DNA from: Erwinia sp. 198
GTDB lineage: Bacteria; Pseudomonadota; Gammaproteobacteria; Enterobacterales; Enterobacteriaceae
DNA length: 41,913 nucleotides
Reading direction: 5' to 3'
Assembly: GCF_003937915.1 (NCBI RefSeq)
Contig: NZ_RHUM01000005.1
Span: 1-41,913, forward strand
In this document: in pieces, positions 16,869 to 25,611 of the stretch
How positions within the stretch are numbered: position 1 is the stretch's first letter
Layout: each line of letters begins with the position of its first letter
Position numbers and translations under genes: made by a program
Notes under the pieces: model-generated
What the model saw: only the letters and a program-made list of their open reading frames with translations
Told to the model about the DNA's origin: nothing
Databases searched by the model: none

Positions 16869-17947
16869 TTCGACTCTCCGGCAGCGGTATCGATATTCAC
16901 CTCCACAGACATGCCGGGACGCAGACGCTCTACTTTTTCGCTGGTAATGGCTATCCGTACCGGAATACGCTGGGCGATTTTGACAAAATTACCGGTGGCG
17001 TTATCCGGCGAAATCGCGCTGAACTCCGAACCGGCCGCAGGCGAAATATATTCGACTTTGCCCTGATACGTTTCGCCGTTCAGCGCGTCGACGGTAAAGG
17101 TCACGGGCAGGCCAGGCCGGATATGCGCCATCTGCGTCTCTTTCATATTGGCGACTACCCACATCTGCGGCGGCACCAGCGAGGTAAGCCGGGTGCCTGC
17201 CGCCACGTAAGCGCCCAGGCGAACGGCTATCTGTCCCAGCTGACCGTCGCGCGGCGCGATAATGCGGGTGTTGTCCAGATCGATCTGCGCCAGCTCCAGT
17301 GCCGCCTGCGCGTTCGCCAGGTCCGCCTCCATTGAGGCATGGTTAACAATCGCGGTTTGCAGATCCTGACGGGAAACTTCCAGCGTGGCTTTCGCCTGCT
17401 GTACTTCGGCCAGCGTCTGGGCATTGCTGGCGCGGGAGGCATCGCGCTCGCGAACGGACAGCGAGCCGTCAGACACCAGATTCTCGACGCGCTTTAAATC
17501 CAGCCCGCTTTTAAGCGCCTGAGCTTTGGCGTTTTCCAACGCGGCCTGGTTACGGGCGATCACCGCCTGCGCGCTGCGACGCTGCTGAACGTTGTTCTCC
17601 AGCGCCGCCTTTTTGATCGCCAGCTGCGCCTGCGCCTGATGCACCCGCTGCCGGTAAATACGATCGTCAATGGTCATCATCACCTCGCCCTTACGCACCG
17701 GCTGATAATCCAGCACGTTGACGGCAGTGACGTAGCCGCTGACCTGCGGACTGATAAAGGTGACCTGGCCGCGCACGTAGGCGTTTTCCGTAGACTGAAC
17801 TGAGCTGGTGAAAGGCGGCAGCTGCCAGGCATAAAGGATCGCCAGTACCCCGACCAGAGCAATACCAGCGCCCGTCACTATAGAGATGATCCGTAGCCTG
17901 TTATTGCGTTCACGCTCGGCGAGCTGGCTCTGTTCCTGCTGACTCAT
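16865..17947 (-). CDS. HlyD/EmrA-family periplasmic adaptor
   Basis: A 360-residue membrane-fusion protein. One N-terminal TM helix (residues about 21-43, LRIISIVTGAGIALVGVLAI) is followed by a lipoyl-like half (YVRGQVTFISPQVSGYVTAV), a long alpha-hairpin coiled coil rich in Gln/Ala/Lys (residues about 90-205), the second lipoyl half (NTRIIAPRDGQLGQIAVRLG) and a beta-barrel domain ending RPGMSVEVNI. It links the MFS pump in the inner membrane to the outer-membrane channel. Both gene junctions are 4-base overlaps, which points to coupled translation of the complex. Confidence 0.93.
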   Translation of the reverse strand: MSQQEQSQLAERERNNRLRIISIVTGAGIALVGVLAILYAWQLPPFTSSVQSTENAYVRGQVTFISPQVSGYVTAVNVLDYQPVRKGEVMMTIDDRIYRQRVHQAQAQLAIKKAALENNVQQRRSAQAVIARNQAALENAKAQALKSGLDLKRVENLVSDGSLSVRERDASRASNAQTLAEVQQAKATLEVSRQDLQTAIVNHASMEADLANAQAALELAQIDLDNTRIIAPRDGQLGQIAVRLGAYVAAGTRLTSLVPPQMWVVANMKETQMAHIRPGLPVTFTVDALNGETYQGKVEYISPAAGSEFSAISPDNATGNFVKIAQRIPVRIAITSEKVERLRPGMSVEVNIDTAAGESK

Positions 17948-19635
17948 TCATTCCTCATCATTTTATTAGCCTGCAACATCTGCCTTTCCGCTTCCGCTTC
18001 GCGTTTGGCCTGCTGCCAGTTGAGATAGCGCAGCCGCGACAGACGCCACAGTACCCAGATTAATGTGACAAAGGCCATACCGGCCGTAAGAAGATAGGTA
18101 TCGTTGTAAGCCAGCACGTTTGCCTGCAGCGTAGCTACCGTCTGTAGCTGCGCCGTGCCCTGCGCGCTGAGCTGAACGGGATCGCCGATCAGGCTGTTGA
18201 ATAACCCTGAATATTGCGACAGCCGCTCGGTGACGTTGGGATCCAGCAGGGAGAGCCGATCGCCCAGCAGGCTGGAATGATATTTTTCCCGCCATACCTG
18301 AAACGTTCCCAGCAGCGCCGATCCGATCAGGCCGCCCAGATTTTGGCTCATGCCGAACAGCACCACCAGACTGACCAGGTTTTTCGGCTGGGTCACTACG
18401 CTGCCGATATTCAGCAGCAGCGCCGGCGCAATAAAGAAGGTGCTGCTGAAGCCCAGCAGGAACTGGCTGAAATACATATTGTTGCCGCGGGTCAAAGGGC
18501 TGGACTGTGCGTCCATCAACGAAGCTACGATAATCAACAGCAGCGACACCACGATCGGCCAGCTAAGATGCTTAACATTGATGGTCAGCGCGCTGGTGAC
18601 GATCCCGGCAATCACCCCCAGCAGGATAGCCAGCGCCAGGCCCTGCATCTGATCGTTCAGCAGACCGATCTGCTGTAAATAGCCAATAGCGCCGGTATTC
18701 TGCTCAGCCAGCGTCACGCGCAGCATTACCATCACGATGCCAAGACGGAAAATGGCGCCGGTACGTAGCCAGCGCGTATTGATTAAGGGATTGCTCCGAT
18801 TATGTTCAAGCACCACGGCGGCAATCACCAGCACCAGTCCGAGCGCAAGACACACGCCCAGCCACGGCGTGCTGGTCCACCACTCAATGCGCCCCAGCGA
18901 CAGCACCGCGCAAAACAGCGCCATACCCGGTGCCATCAGCATAAACGTCAAAAAATCCTTCTTTTCAAATACCTTCATACGATCGCCAGGCGGCAGCTTC
19001 AGGATCAGCACCGCCCCCAGGCAGATCATCGCCAGTCCCAGCTCAAACAGGTAAAGACCACGCCACTGTTCCAGCTGCAGCAGCTCGCTGGAAAAGAGGC
19101 GCGCCAGCGGGATAGCCAGCTGTGAAGCGCCCAGGCCGATAGCCATCGCTTTTAAGCGATGCTTTGCCGGCCAGGCCTGCACCTGATAATAAATGCCCAG
19201 CGAGCTAAGGGCCGCGCCTACCATGCCATGGGCGGCGCGCACAATAATCGCCGAGCTGAGATCGTTAACCAGTAGATGGAAAAAAGACACCAGCGCGTAT
19301 AGCACCAGAAAGGCTTCGGTAAAGGCGCGCAGGCCATACTGCTGGCGGAATTTCACCAGCAACAGGTTAATGGAAATATTGCCCATCACGTAAACCGAAG
19401 GCAGCCAGGCTATTTCATTGCTGTAGGCGCCGAACACGCCCTGTAAATTGCTCAGGTTCGCCGTTACCAGCGCATTACTCAGGGCGCCGGTAACGGAAAT
19501 CAGCAGTCCGATCAGACCAAAAGCGATACGTTTTGGCGTGGGATGGAGAGGCGTTGAGGGCGATCCGGGCAGCATCGGCTTTTCGCCTGGCGCCCATTCG
19601 CGCGGAGCGAAAGGATCGGGACGGTTACCGCGCAC
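17944..19635 (-). CDS. MFS efflux pump, DHA2 (EmrB-like, 14 TM)
   Basis: A 563-residue drug:H+ antiporter of the 14-TM DHA2 family, with a long hydrophilic N-terminal leader. TM1 begins about residue 36 (IAFGLIGLLISVTGALSNAL), and the motif-A-like region is replaced by LVKFRQQYGLRAFTE. Substrates are not readable; EmrB/FarB-like pumps export hydrophobic acids, phenolics and dyes. The frame opens with GTG at 19635, one base from the marR stop. The internal ATG at 19575 (residue 21) would remove a Pro/Arg-rich leader and is an equally possible start. It is the second gene of the marR-mfs-hlyD-omf operon. Confidence 0.9.
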   Translation of the reverse strand: MRGNRPDPFAPREWAPGEKPMLPGSPSTPLHPTPKRIAFGLIGLLISVTGALSNALVTANLSNLQGVFGAYSNEIAWLPSVYVMGNISINLLLVKFRQQYGLRAFTEAFLVLYALVSFFHLLVNDLSSAIIVRAAHGMVGAALSSLGIYYQVQAWPAKHRLKAMAIGLGASQLAIPLARLFSSELLQLEQWRGLYLFELGLAMICLGAVLILKLPPGDRMKVFEKKDFLTFMLMAPGMALFCAVLSLGRIEWWTSTPWLGVCLALGLVLVIAAVVLEHNRSNPLINTRWLRTGAIFRLGIVMVMLRVTLAEQNTGAIGYLQQIGLLNDQMQGLALAILLGVIAGIVTSALTINVKHLSWPIVVSLLLIIVASLMDAQSSPLTRGNNMYFSQFLLGFSSTFFIAPALLLNIGSVVTQPKNLVSLVVLFGMSQNLGGLIGSALLGTFQVWREKYHSSLLGDRLSLLDPNVTERLSQYSGLFNSLIGDPVQLSAQGTAQLQTVATLQANVLAYNDTYLLTAGMAFVTLIWVLWRLSRLRYLNWQQAKREAEAERQMLQANKMMRNE

Positions 19636-19636
19636 G

Positions 19637-20068
19637 CTATTTCGCCTCGGTCGCTTTCAACAGTTTTTGCAGCACTCGCTGTGCGACAATTAATTCGTCG
19701 CGGCTGATGGTCGCCAGCAGCTCGTTACGCAGCTTTTCTATCTCGCCCGCCAGCTGCTGATGCAGGGTCGTTCCCGCTGGTGTAATGGCGACCAGACGTT
19801 TGCGGCGATCTTCCGGCGGCTGCGTTCGCACCACCAGCTGTTGTTTAACCAGCCGATCGACCAGCGGAACAATTGTCGCCTCTTCCAGGCCCAGCGCCAG
19901 CGCCAGCTCTTTTTGGCTGACGGGCGCAGTTTGCGTCGCCAGCGTCGCTATCGCCATCCAGCTGCTGGTGGTTAAACCATCTTCTTTCACGCGACGATCG
20001 ATGGCCTGCCGCCAGGCCTGAGCGGTCAGGTGAAGCAGCCGGGAAAAGGTGAGATCCTGAATATTCAA
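19637..20068 (-). CDS. MarR-family transcriptional regulator of the efflux operon
   Basis: A 143-residue winged-helix repressor. The recognition helix lies in QKELALALGLEEATIVPLVD (about residues 52-71) and the wing in PPEDRRKRLVAITPAG. It heads the efflux operon, so autorepression with ligand-induced release, as for EmrR, is the likely logic. The start codon is TTG: an in-frame TAA lies 21 bases upstream and the next ATG is only at residue 38, inside the DNA-binding domain. The SD is weak, which suggests low expression. A candidate operator lies 11 bases upstream. Confidence 0.9.
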   Translation of the reverse strand: MNIQDLTFSRLLHLTAQAWRQAIDRRVKEDGLTTSSWMAIATLATQTAPVSQKELALALGLEEATIVPLVDRLVKQQLVVRTQPPEDRRKRLVAITPAGTTLHQQLAGEIEKLRNELLATISRDELIVAQRVLQKLLKATEAK

Positions 20069-20078
20069 TATATAGAAG

Positions 20079-20091
20079 CCTGATAATTAGG
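20079..20091. promoter_or_regulatory. Candidate operator of the MarR-type regulator
   Basis: CCTGATAATTAGG, an imperfect 13-bp palindrome (five of six arm pairs match) just upstream of the marR start. AT-rich palindromes of this size near their own gene are usual for MarR proteins. Binding is inference. Confidence 0.4.
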
Positions 20092-20385
20092 TTGCTAACA
20101 AAAAACAGAGCATGATTATAATCAAGGATCATAGTCGACAGAAAGCGGTTTGCCGTGGTCATGGGAAAATTATCGCAAAACAGGCGCTACGCCCGCACGG
20201 CAAGCCGTCTGCTTGTCGCGATGGGATGAAATCGCCAGGAAAAAATCAGCATGGCAAGGAGATAAATCACCCGGACCGACCGCTATGACAGAAAAACGCG
20301 AATAGTAACGTGCCGGGGGATCGGGAAAAATAAATAGCCATTCACCCACAAAAAATGATGCCAGGCGAGTTTTTCAGGCACAAAA

Positions 20386-20405
20386 AAACCGCCTTGCGGC
20401 GGCTT
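20386..20405 (-). terminator. Terminator of the pgsA-tRNA transcript
   Basis: On the minus strand, AAGCCGCC-GCAA-GGCGGTTT is followed by a T-run (TTTTTTTG). It lies 54 bases downstream of tRNA-Leu and closes the uvrY-uvrC-pgsA-tRNA side. Confidence 0.85.
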
Positions 20406-20459
20406 CACGACATTGCACAAAGTGCTTGTTTTTATTTGTTTTAATCGGTAGTCAAAGCG

Positions 20460-20545
20460 TGGTGCCCGGGGCGGGACTTGAACCCGCACAGCCATAAGCC
20501 GAGGGATTTTAAATCCCTTGTGTCTACCGATTTCACCACCCGGGC
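20460..20545 (-). tRNA. leuZ: tRNA-Leu (anticodon UAA)
   Basis: An 86-nt gene including an encoded CCA. The acceptor stem GCCCGGG pairs with CCCGGGC, the anticodon loop holds TAA, the variable arm is long as in all leucine tRNAs, and the T-arm reads GGTTCAAGTCC. The position in a Gly-Cys-Leu cluster behind pgsA equals E. coli glyW-cysT-leuZ. Confidence 0.95.
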
Positions 20546-20557
20546 ATGGGTGTAAAG

Positions 20558-20631
20558 TGGAGGCGCGTCCCGGAGTCGAACCGAGGTAGGCGGATTTGCA
20601 ATCCGCTGCATGGCCACTCTGCCAACGCGCC
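20558..20631 (-). tRNA. cysT: tRNA-Cys (anticodon GCA)
   Basis: A 74-nt gene with encoded CCA: acceptor GGCGCGT pairing with ACGCGCC-U, anticodon GCA flanked by the GCGGATT / AATCCGC stem, and T-arm with GGTTCGACTCC. It is the middle gene of the three-tRNA cluster. Confidence 0.95.
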
Positions 20632-20673
20632 TTTATTCTGCTTTGCTGCCAGCGCTACGCTGGCTGCTAAATC

Positions 20674-20749
<76 letters not shown>

Positions 20750-20902
20750 ATTTTTCAGCGTTCTTAACAGAACTTGCTGATTTACTTTATCTTCTGGCGA
20801 CTCAGCTGCCTTTCGATGCGTTGCATTCTACTGACTGGACGAAATGAGTCAACACAAATATCCGCACTTTTTTCTCGTTTGCTGCTTTTTAAATCGCATT
20901 GA

Positions 20903-21451
20903 TCACCGTTCGAGCAGATCGCCGCGTGCCGCGCTCAAATACTGATACATCGACCAGAAAGTGAGGACGGCGGCTACGTAGAGCGCCGCCACGCCGATGC
21001 CTTCTACCACGCGATCCGGACGCCACAGCAGCGCAAAAAGCGCCAGCATCTGCGCCGTCGTTTTCACTTTGCCGATCCACGAGACGGCCACGCTGCTGCG
21101 TTTGCCGATTTCCGCCATCCACTCGCGCAGCGCCGAGATAATAATTTCCCGCGCGATCATCGTAGCCGCCGGTAGCGTAATCCACCATTCATGGAAATGC
21201 CCGGCCACCAGAACCAGCGCAATAGCCACCATCACTTTGTCCGCAACCGGATCGAGAAACGCGCCAAAACGCGTGGTTTGTTTCCAGCGACGCGCCAGCC
21301 AGCCGTCGAACCAGTCGGTGATCGCCGCCACGATAAAGATCAGTGCGCAAACCAGCGGCGCCCATTCAAACGGCAGATAAAAAGCCAATACAAAGAAAGG
21401 GATCAACGCGACACGAAGCAGAGTAAGTAAGGTCGGAATATTAAAATGCAT
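20903..21451 (-). CDS. pgsA: PgsA phosphatidylglycerophosphate synthase
   Basis: A 182-residue inner-membrane CDP-alcohol phosphatidyltransferase that makes phosphatidylglycerophosphate from CDP-diacylglycerol and glycerol-3-phosphate, the committed step to PG and cardiolipin. The signature D46-x2-D49-G50-x2-A53-R54-x8-G63-x3-D67-x3-D71 is intact ([22 protein letters not shown]). Length and sequence follow E. coli PgsA. It lies 71 bases downstream of uvrC and just before the tRNA cluster. Confidence 0.97.
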   Translation of the reverse strand: MHFNIPTLLTLLRVALIPFFVLAFYLPFEWAPLVCALIFIVAAITDWFDGWLARRWKQTTRFGAFLDPVADKVMVAIALVLVAGHFHEWWITLPAATMIAREIIISALREWMAEIGKRSSVAVSWIGKVKTTAQMLALFALLWRPDRVVEGIGVAALYVAAVLTFWSMYQYLSAARGDLLER

Positions 21452-21522
21452 AGGTACGCTAACTGTCTGGGCAGAGTAGAATTTGTCCCTATGTTCCTAC
21501 AATGCCTTAGCCAACGCAATGC

Positions 21523-23355
21523 TTAGTGTTTCAGCGAATAAAAGATTTTCTCCGCCAGCGCCTGCGAAATGCCAGGCACCCGAGCAATCTCCTCGACCGA
21601 AGCGTTCATCAGCGGCTGCAGACCGCCCATGTATTTAAGCAGCATTTGACGACGTTTAGGCCCTATGCCCTCAATGCTTTCCAGCGCGCTGGTATTTTTA
21701 ACTTTCGCCCGTTTATTGCGATGACCGGTAATTGCATGATTGTGAGAGTCGTCACGAATATGCTGGATGACATGCAGCGCTGGCGAGTCGGGCGGCAGAG
21801 AGAACCCCTCCCCTTCCGGCTCGAAGAACAGCGTTTCCAGCCCGGCTTTGCGATCGCTGCCTTTGGCCACGCCCAGCAGGATCGGCCGATCTTTATCCCA
21901 GCCGACCTCCAGTTCCGCAAACACGGCTTTCGCCTGCGCCAGCTGGCCTTTACCGCCATCGATCAGGATCAGGTCTGGAATTTTACTCTCTTCCAGCTCT
22001 TTGCCATAGCGACGGCGCAGCACCTGATTCATGGCCGCATAATCATCGCCCGGCGTAATGCCGGTGATGTTATAGCGCCGATATTCAGAGCGTAGCGGGC
22101 CATTGCTGTCGAAAACCACACAGGAAGCGACCGTCTGCTCACCCATGGTATGGCTGATATCAAAGCATTCCATCCGTTTGATCTCCGGCAGATCCAGTAC
22201 TTCGCTTAACGCCTGTAAGCGCTGGTGAATAGTGGACTGCTGCGAAAGACGGCTAACCAGCGCGGAGCTGGCATTAGTTCTTGCCAGCTTCAGGTAGCGA
22301 GCGCGATCGCCGCGCGGATTACTCTGAATAGAAACTTTTCTGCCGGCCATTTCGCTCAGCGATGCCGCTAACAGATCTTTTTCCGGCAGCGCGAAGTCCA
22401 GCAGAATATCAGCAGGCAGCGTGCGCGCCTGGCTGCCCTGTAGGTAGAACTGCCCGACAAACGTCTGCACCACTTCGGCGATATCGGTACCGCCCGGCAC
22501 TTTAGGGAAGTAGCTGCGGCTGCCCAGCACTTTGCCCTGGCGGATAAACAGTACGTGCAGACAGGCCATCCCGGCATCGAAAGCGACGCCAATAACATCC
22601 AGATCGTCGCCGTTATTGGAAACGAACTGCCGTTCGGTTACGCGCCGTACCGCCTGGATCTGGTCGCGCAGCCGCCCTGCTTCCTCAAATTTCAGCGCCT
22701 GGCTGGCGTCCTCCATACGGCTAATCAGCTGTTTAAGCACCTGATCGTCTTTGCCGGAGAGGAACAGCCGTACATAGTCGGTCTGTTGCGCATACTCTTC
22801 TTCGCTAACCAACCCCGCCACGCACGGCCCAAGGCAGCGCCCGATCTGATATTGCAGGCACGGACGGGAGCGGTTGCGATATACGCTGTTTTCGCACTGG
22901 CGGATCGGGAATATTTTCTGCAGCAGCGACAGCGTTTCCCGCACCGCATAGCCGTTAGGGAAAGGCCCAAAATATTCGCCTTTGGCGTGCTTGGCGCCGC
23001 GATGGCTGGCCAGCCGAGGATGTTCATCCGCGCTGAGGAAAATATAGGGATAGGATTTGTCATCACGCAGCAGGACGTTATAGCGCGGCTGATACAGCTT
23101 GATGTAGTTATGTTCAAGCAGCAGCGCTTCGGTTTCGGTATGGGTGACCGTCACGTCTATCTGATGAATGCTGGCGACCAGCGCTTCGGTTTTTCGGCTG
23201 CCCAGATTGCCGCGAAAGTAGCTGGACAGGCGTTTTTTTAAATCTTTGGCTTTACCGACGTAGATAACCGTGCCGCCAGCATCATACATGCGATAGACGC
23301 CTGGCTGGCTGGTGACCGTTTTCAGGAAAGATTTGGCATCAAAAACATCATTCAC
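21523..23355 (-). CDS. uvrC: UvrC excinuclease subunit
   Basis: A 610-residue nuclease that makes both incisions in UvrABC nucleotide excision repair. Domains in order: GIY-YIG endonuclease ([20 protein letters not shown], residues 19-38, 3' incision); a Cys-containing linker ([13 protein letters not shown]); UVR/UvrB-binding helix ([20 protein letters not shown]); RNase H-like 5' endonuclease ([23 protein letters not shown]); and C-terminal helix-hairpin-helix pair ([34 protein letters not shown]). Length equals the K-12 protein. The start overlaps the uvrY stop by eight bases. Confidence 0.98.
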   Translation of the reverse strand: MNDVFDAKSFLKTVTSQPGVYRMYDAGGTVIYVGKAKDLKKRLSSYFRGNLGSRKTEALVASIHQIDVTVTHTETEALLLEHNYIKLYQPRYNVLLRDDKSYPYIFLSADEHPRLASHRGAKHAKGEYFGPFPNGYAVRETLSLLQKIFPIRQCENSVYRNRSRPCLQYQIGRCLGPCVAGLVSEEEYAQQTDYVRLFLSGKDDQVLKQLISRMEDASQALKFEEAGRLRDQIQAVRRVTERQFVSNNGDDLDVIGVAFDAGMACLHVLFIRQGKVLGSRSYFPKVPGGTDIAEVVQTFVGQFYLQGSQARTLPADILLDFALPEKDLLAASLSEMAGRKVSIQSNPRGDRARYLKLARTNASSALVSRLSQQSTIHQRLQALSEVLDLPEIKRMECFDISHTMGEQTVASCVVFDSNGPLRSEYRRYNITGITPGDDYAAMNQVLRRRYGKELEESKIPDLILIDGGKGQLAQAKAVFAELEVGWDKDRPILLGVAKGSDRKAGLETLFFEPEGEGFSLPPDSPALHVIQHIRDDSHNHAITGHRNKRAKVKNTSALESIEGIGPKRRQMLLKYMGGLQPLMNASVEEIARVPGISQALAEKIFYSLKH

Positions 23356-24007
23356 TACTGGTTAACGACTCCGCATTGAACAGCCCGTGCCGGATAGCCA
23401 GATGCGTTAACTCGACGTCGCCGCTGATGTTCAGCTTGCTGAACATACGGTAGCGATAGCTGTTAACGGTCTTCGGACTCAGGCTAAGCTGTTCGGAAAT
23501 ATCTGCCACTTTCTGGCCCCTGGTGATCATCAGCATAATCTGTAATTCGCGTTCCGACAAACAATCAAAAGGCGACTCCGTTTTTTGCGGCTCGATCTGG
23601 CTGAGGGCCATCTGCTGGGCGATATCCGAGGCGATATAGCGTTGTCCGGCGTTAACCTGCCGTATCGCGCTGACCACTTCCTGCGGCGCAGCGCCCTTGC
23701 TGAGATAGCCGGCCGCCCCCGCCTGCATTACCCTGGCGGGCAGCGGGTTTTCGGTATGAATGGTCAGCATAATGATTTTCACATCCGGGCTGTAGCGCAC
23801 AATTTTTCGCGTTGCCTCAAGCCCGCCAATACCGGGCATGTTCATATCCATCAGAACGACGTCAACATCATTGCTGCGGCACCATTTCACTGCTTCCTCG
23901 CCGCAGCAGGCTTCGCCAACGACCTGGAAACCTTTGATGTCTTCCAGTATGCGCCGAATACCAGCCCGCACCAGCTCATGGTCGTCAACAAGAAGAACGC
24001 GTATCAA
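23348..24007 (-). CDS. uvrY: UvrY response regulator (BarA/UvrY system)
   Basis: A 219-residue NarL/FixJ-type response regulator. The receiver domain has the phospho-acceptor D54 (VLMDMNMPG), acidic pair D8-D9 and the conserved Lys in [13 protein letters not shown] LuxR-type helix-turn-helix follows ([15 protein letters not shown], then [16 protein letters not shown]). In enterobacteria, BarA phosphorylates UvrY, which drives the Csr small RNAs that titrate CsrA; this affects carbon flow, motility and quorum sensing. The start codon is TTG, as in E. coli, with GGAGAGG five to six bases upstream. It is co-transcribed with uvrC. Confidence 0.97.
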   Translation of the reverse strand: MIRVLLVDDHELVRAGIRRILEDIKGFQVVGEACCGEEAVKWCRSNDVDVVLMDMNMPGIGGLEATRKIVRYSPDVKIIMLTIHTENPLPARVMQAGAAGYLSKGAAPQEVVSAIRQVNAGQRYIASDIAQQMALSQIEPQKTESPFDCLSERELQIMLMITRGQKVADISEQLSLSPKTVNSYRYRMFSKLNISGDVELTHLAIRHGLFNAESLTSSE

Positions 24008-24144
24008 AAGGCCTCTCCAAATGGGTATTAACCGGGGAATGAATCAGTTACAGATGGTCGATTTTACCTCTTTTTGATTGCCGTTAGAACATAAATAAAC
24101 GCCTGTACCCCCGGGTCATATTCCGCGCCGTGGTCGCCAGGTGC

Positions 24145-24173
24145 CTGTATAGATGGGGTAAATATGATATACT
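24145..24173 (+). promoter_or_regulatory. Candidate extended -10 promoter for yecF
   Basis: TGATATACT (24165-24173) is an extended -10 (TGnTATACT). A weak -35-like CTGTAT ends 17 bases upstream. It lies 72 bases before the yecF ATG in the uvrY/yecF divergent gap. Confidence 0.55.
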
Positions 24174-24244
24174 CGTTACTTAAATGTATTATCAACACCA
24201 AAAATCGCGCAGCCGATCCGTTAATAAAAAAACCAGGAGAAAAC

Positions 24245-24469
24245 ATGAGCGACACTGATTTTTCAACCAGTAAAGATACGCAAACTTTGGCCGAAGAGAT
24301 GGCCTGCATGAAAGCGCTGGTTACATTTATGTTGAAAGGTATGGGCCAAGCCGATGCCGGTAAGGTAATTATTAACATGGAAAAATATATTGCTCAGCTG
24401 ACGGATCGCCAGCAGGCGGACGTATTCAGTAGCACGATTAGTCAAATTAAGCAGGCTTACCGCCAATAA
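24245..24469 (+). CDS. yecF: YecF family protein (DUF2594)
   Basis: A 74-residue cytoplasmic, helical protein. The middle and end (MLKGMGQADAGKVIINMEKY, then FSSTISQIKQAYRQ) are close to E. coli YecF, which lies at the same spot between uvrY and sdiA. The ATG has AGGAG seven bases upstream. No function is known. In K-12 sdiA follows directly; here a GlpM-like gene and a luxI-type gene lie between. Confidence 0.92.
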   Translation: MSDTDFSTSKDTQTLAEEMACMKALVTFMLKGMGQADAGKVIINMEKYIAQLTDRQQADVFSSTISQIKQAYRQ

Positions 24470-24545
24470 TTGCCTGCGGCAATGTAGCCCATTGTTTGCC
24501 CGTCAGCGTGGGGCTCGTTTAACTCACCAGTGACTTAAGGGAACA

Positions 24546-24884
24546 ATGGGCTTAATTCTTAAAGCTGTTTTAGGCGCGCTGGTTGTCGTTTTGATCGGTA
24601 TTTTATCTAAAACGCGCAGCTATTATCTGGCCGGCCTGCTGCCGCTCTTCCCTACTTTCGCTCTGATTGCCCATTATATCGTAGCCAGCGAACGCGGCAT
24701 TGAGGCCCTGCGCACTACCATTATCTTTGGTATGTGGGCCATCATTCCCTATTTTATCTATCTGCTGACGCTCTGGTATTTTGTCGGCATGATGCGGCTT
24801 CCCCTGGCGCTTGGCGGCGCCGTGGGGTGCTGGTGTCTGGCCGCGTGGCTGCTGATTACGCTGTGGGCGCGCAGTCAGGCTTAA
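24546..24884 (+). CDS. GlpM family membrane protein
   Basis: A 112-residue inner-membrane protein with about four TM helices and the GlpM-family wording LLPLFPTFALIAHYIVASER and TTIIFGMWAIIPYFIYL. GlpM was first described in Pseudomonas near glycerol genes and linked to alginate; its biochemical role is open. AAGGGAACA precedes the ATG. It is 76 bases after yecF on the same strand and its stop overlaps that of the convergent luxI-type gene by four bases. Confidence 0.85.
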   Translation: MGLILKAVLGALVVVLIGILSKTRSYYLAGLLPLFPTFALIAHYIVASERGIEALRTTIIFGMWAIIPYFIYLLTLWYFVGMMRLPLALGGAVGCWCLAAWLLITLWARSQA

Positions 24885-25489
24885 GCCTGACGCCCTCTTC
24901 CGCTCCAGCTGACGGATACGCCCAGCGTCGGCAGCACCTCTTCAGGGCTGAAACGACGCGCGCCACGGAATTTTTCCGCCAGATTAGGCTGGTTTACCGG
25001 GATCCGAACGGCGAAAAGATTATCTTCAGACTGAATGACGCCTGCCGTTAAGGGTTCATAGATCACCAGATGCTGCTCGAACATTCTTTCCAGCATTGGC
25101 GTAGCCGCGCTATAAAGGTATTCAACGCCCGACTGTTCGGCCAGCTGCACGCTGTGCCAGAGAATGCTCAAGGGTAGCTCAGGGTCAACATCCAGACGGG
25201 CGGAAAAACGCGACATTTCCCAGATAGCCTGCTGGCGCTTCTCGCCGTTTTCCCTGTCCTTCCATTCCATCAGGCGAGCGCAGCCGCAAATACCCTGCTG
25301 TGCGGTCCAGGCGATTAACCAGACCACATCCGAGCGGTCAAAGCGATCGTACTCCTGGCCAGGCGTGCTTAAACGCGATGGAATCGACCATCCTTCGCCC
25401 CGAGCGAAAACGCTGTAGCGATAACTTCCTAATTCTGCCAGCAAAGACGAGGGCATGTCCCTTAGCTTGGTCTGGATAATCTTCATCAT
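24881..25489 (-). CDS. LuxI-family acyl-homoserine-lactone synthase
   Basis: A 202-residue autoinducer synthase that would make an N-acyl-homoserine lactone from S-adenosylmethionine and acyl-ACP. All eight residues conserved in the family are present: R24, F28, W34, D48, D51, R72, E91 and R94 (YRYSVFARGEGW, EYDRFD, GCARL, WEMSRF). Two ATGs occur in tandem at 25489 and 25486; AGAGGA fits the second slightly better. It lies directly downstream of sdiA on the same strand. Pantoea PhzI and Erwinia/Pectobacterium ExpI have been proposed as descendants of SdiA's lost synthase, and this gene fits that group by position. The acyl chain length cannot be read from sequence. Confidence 0.9.
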   Translation of the reverse strand: MMKIIQTKLRDMPSSLLAELGSYRYSVFARGEGWSIPSRLSTPGQEYDRFDRSDVVWLIAWTAQQGICGCARLMEWKDRENGEKRQQAIWEMSRFSARLDVDPELPLSILWHSVQLAEQSGVEYLYSAATPMLERMFEQHLVIYEPLTAGVIQSEDNLFAVRIPVNQPNLAEKFRGARRFSPEEVLPTLGVSVSWSGRGRQA

Positions 25490-25584
25490 TAATCCTCTGT
25501 TGCATTCACCGCTGAATGCCTTTCCATGTGGCTCAGGACTGGCAACCCCAGGCGCAGGGTAGACAACCGACCGGCAATACGAAA

Positions 25585-25600
25585 CTACTAAAATTGGTAG
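25585..25600. promoter_or_regulatory. Candidate lux-box-like palindrome upstream of luxI
   Basis: CTACTAAAATTGGTAG, an imperfect 16-bp palindrome (12 of 16 positions symmetric) with CTAC/GTAG ends. It lies between the sdiA stop and luxI, about 95 bases before the synthase start. A promoter with its -35 near this site would give a leader of about 60 bases. Binding by SdiA is inference. Confidence 0.45.
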
Positions 25601-25611
25601 CTATGATTCGT

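Larger units (their letters stand above)
20069..20459. other. Intergenic region between marR and tRNA-Leu
   Basis: 391 bases holding the marR operator/promoter region on its left, no coding sequence, and at its right the terminator of the tRNA operon. Nothing else was recognised between about 20110 and 20380. Confidence 0.5.
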
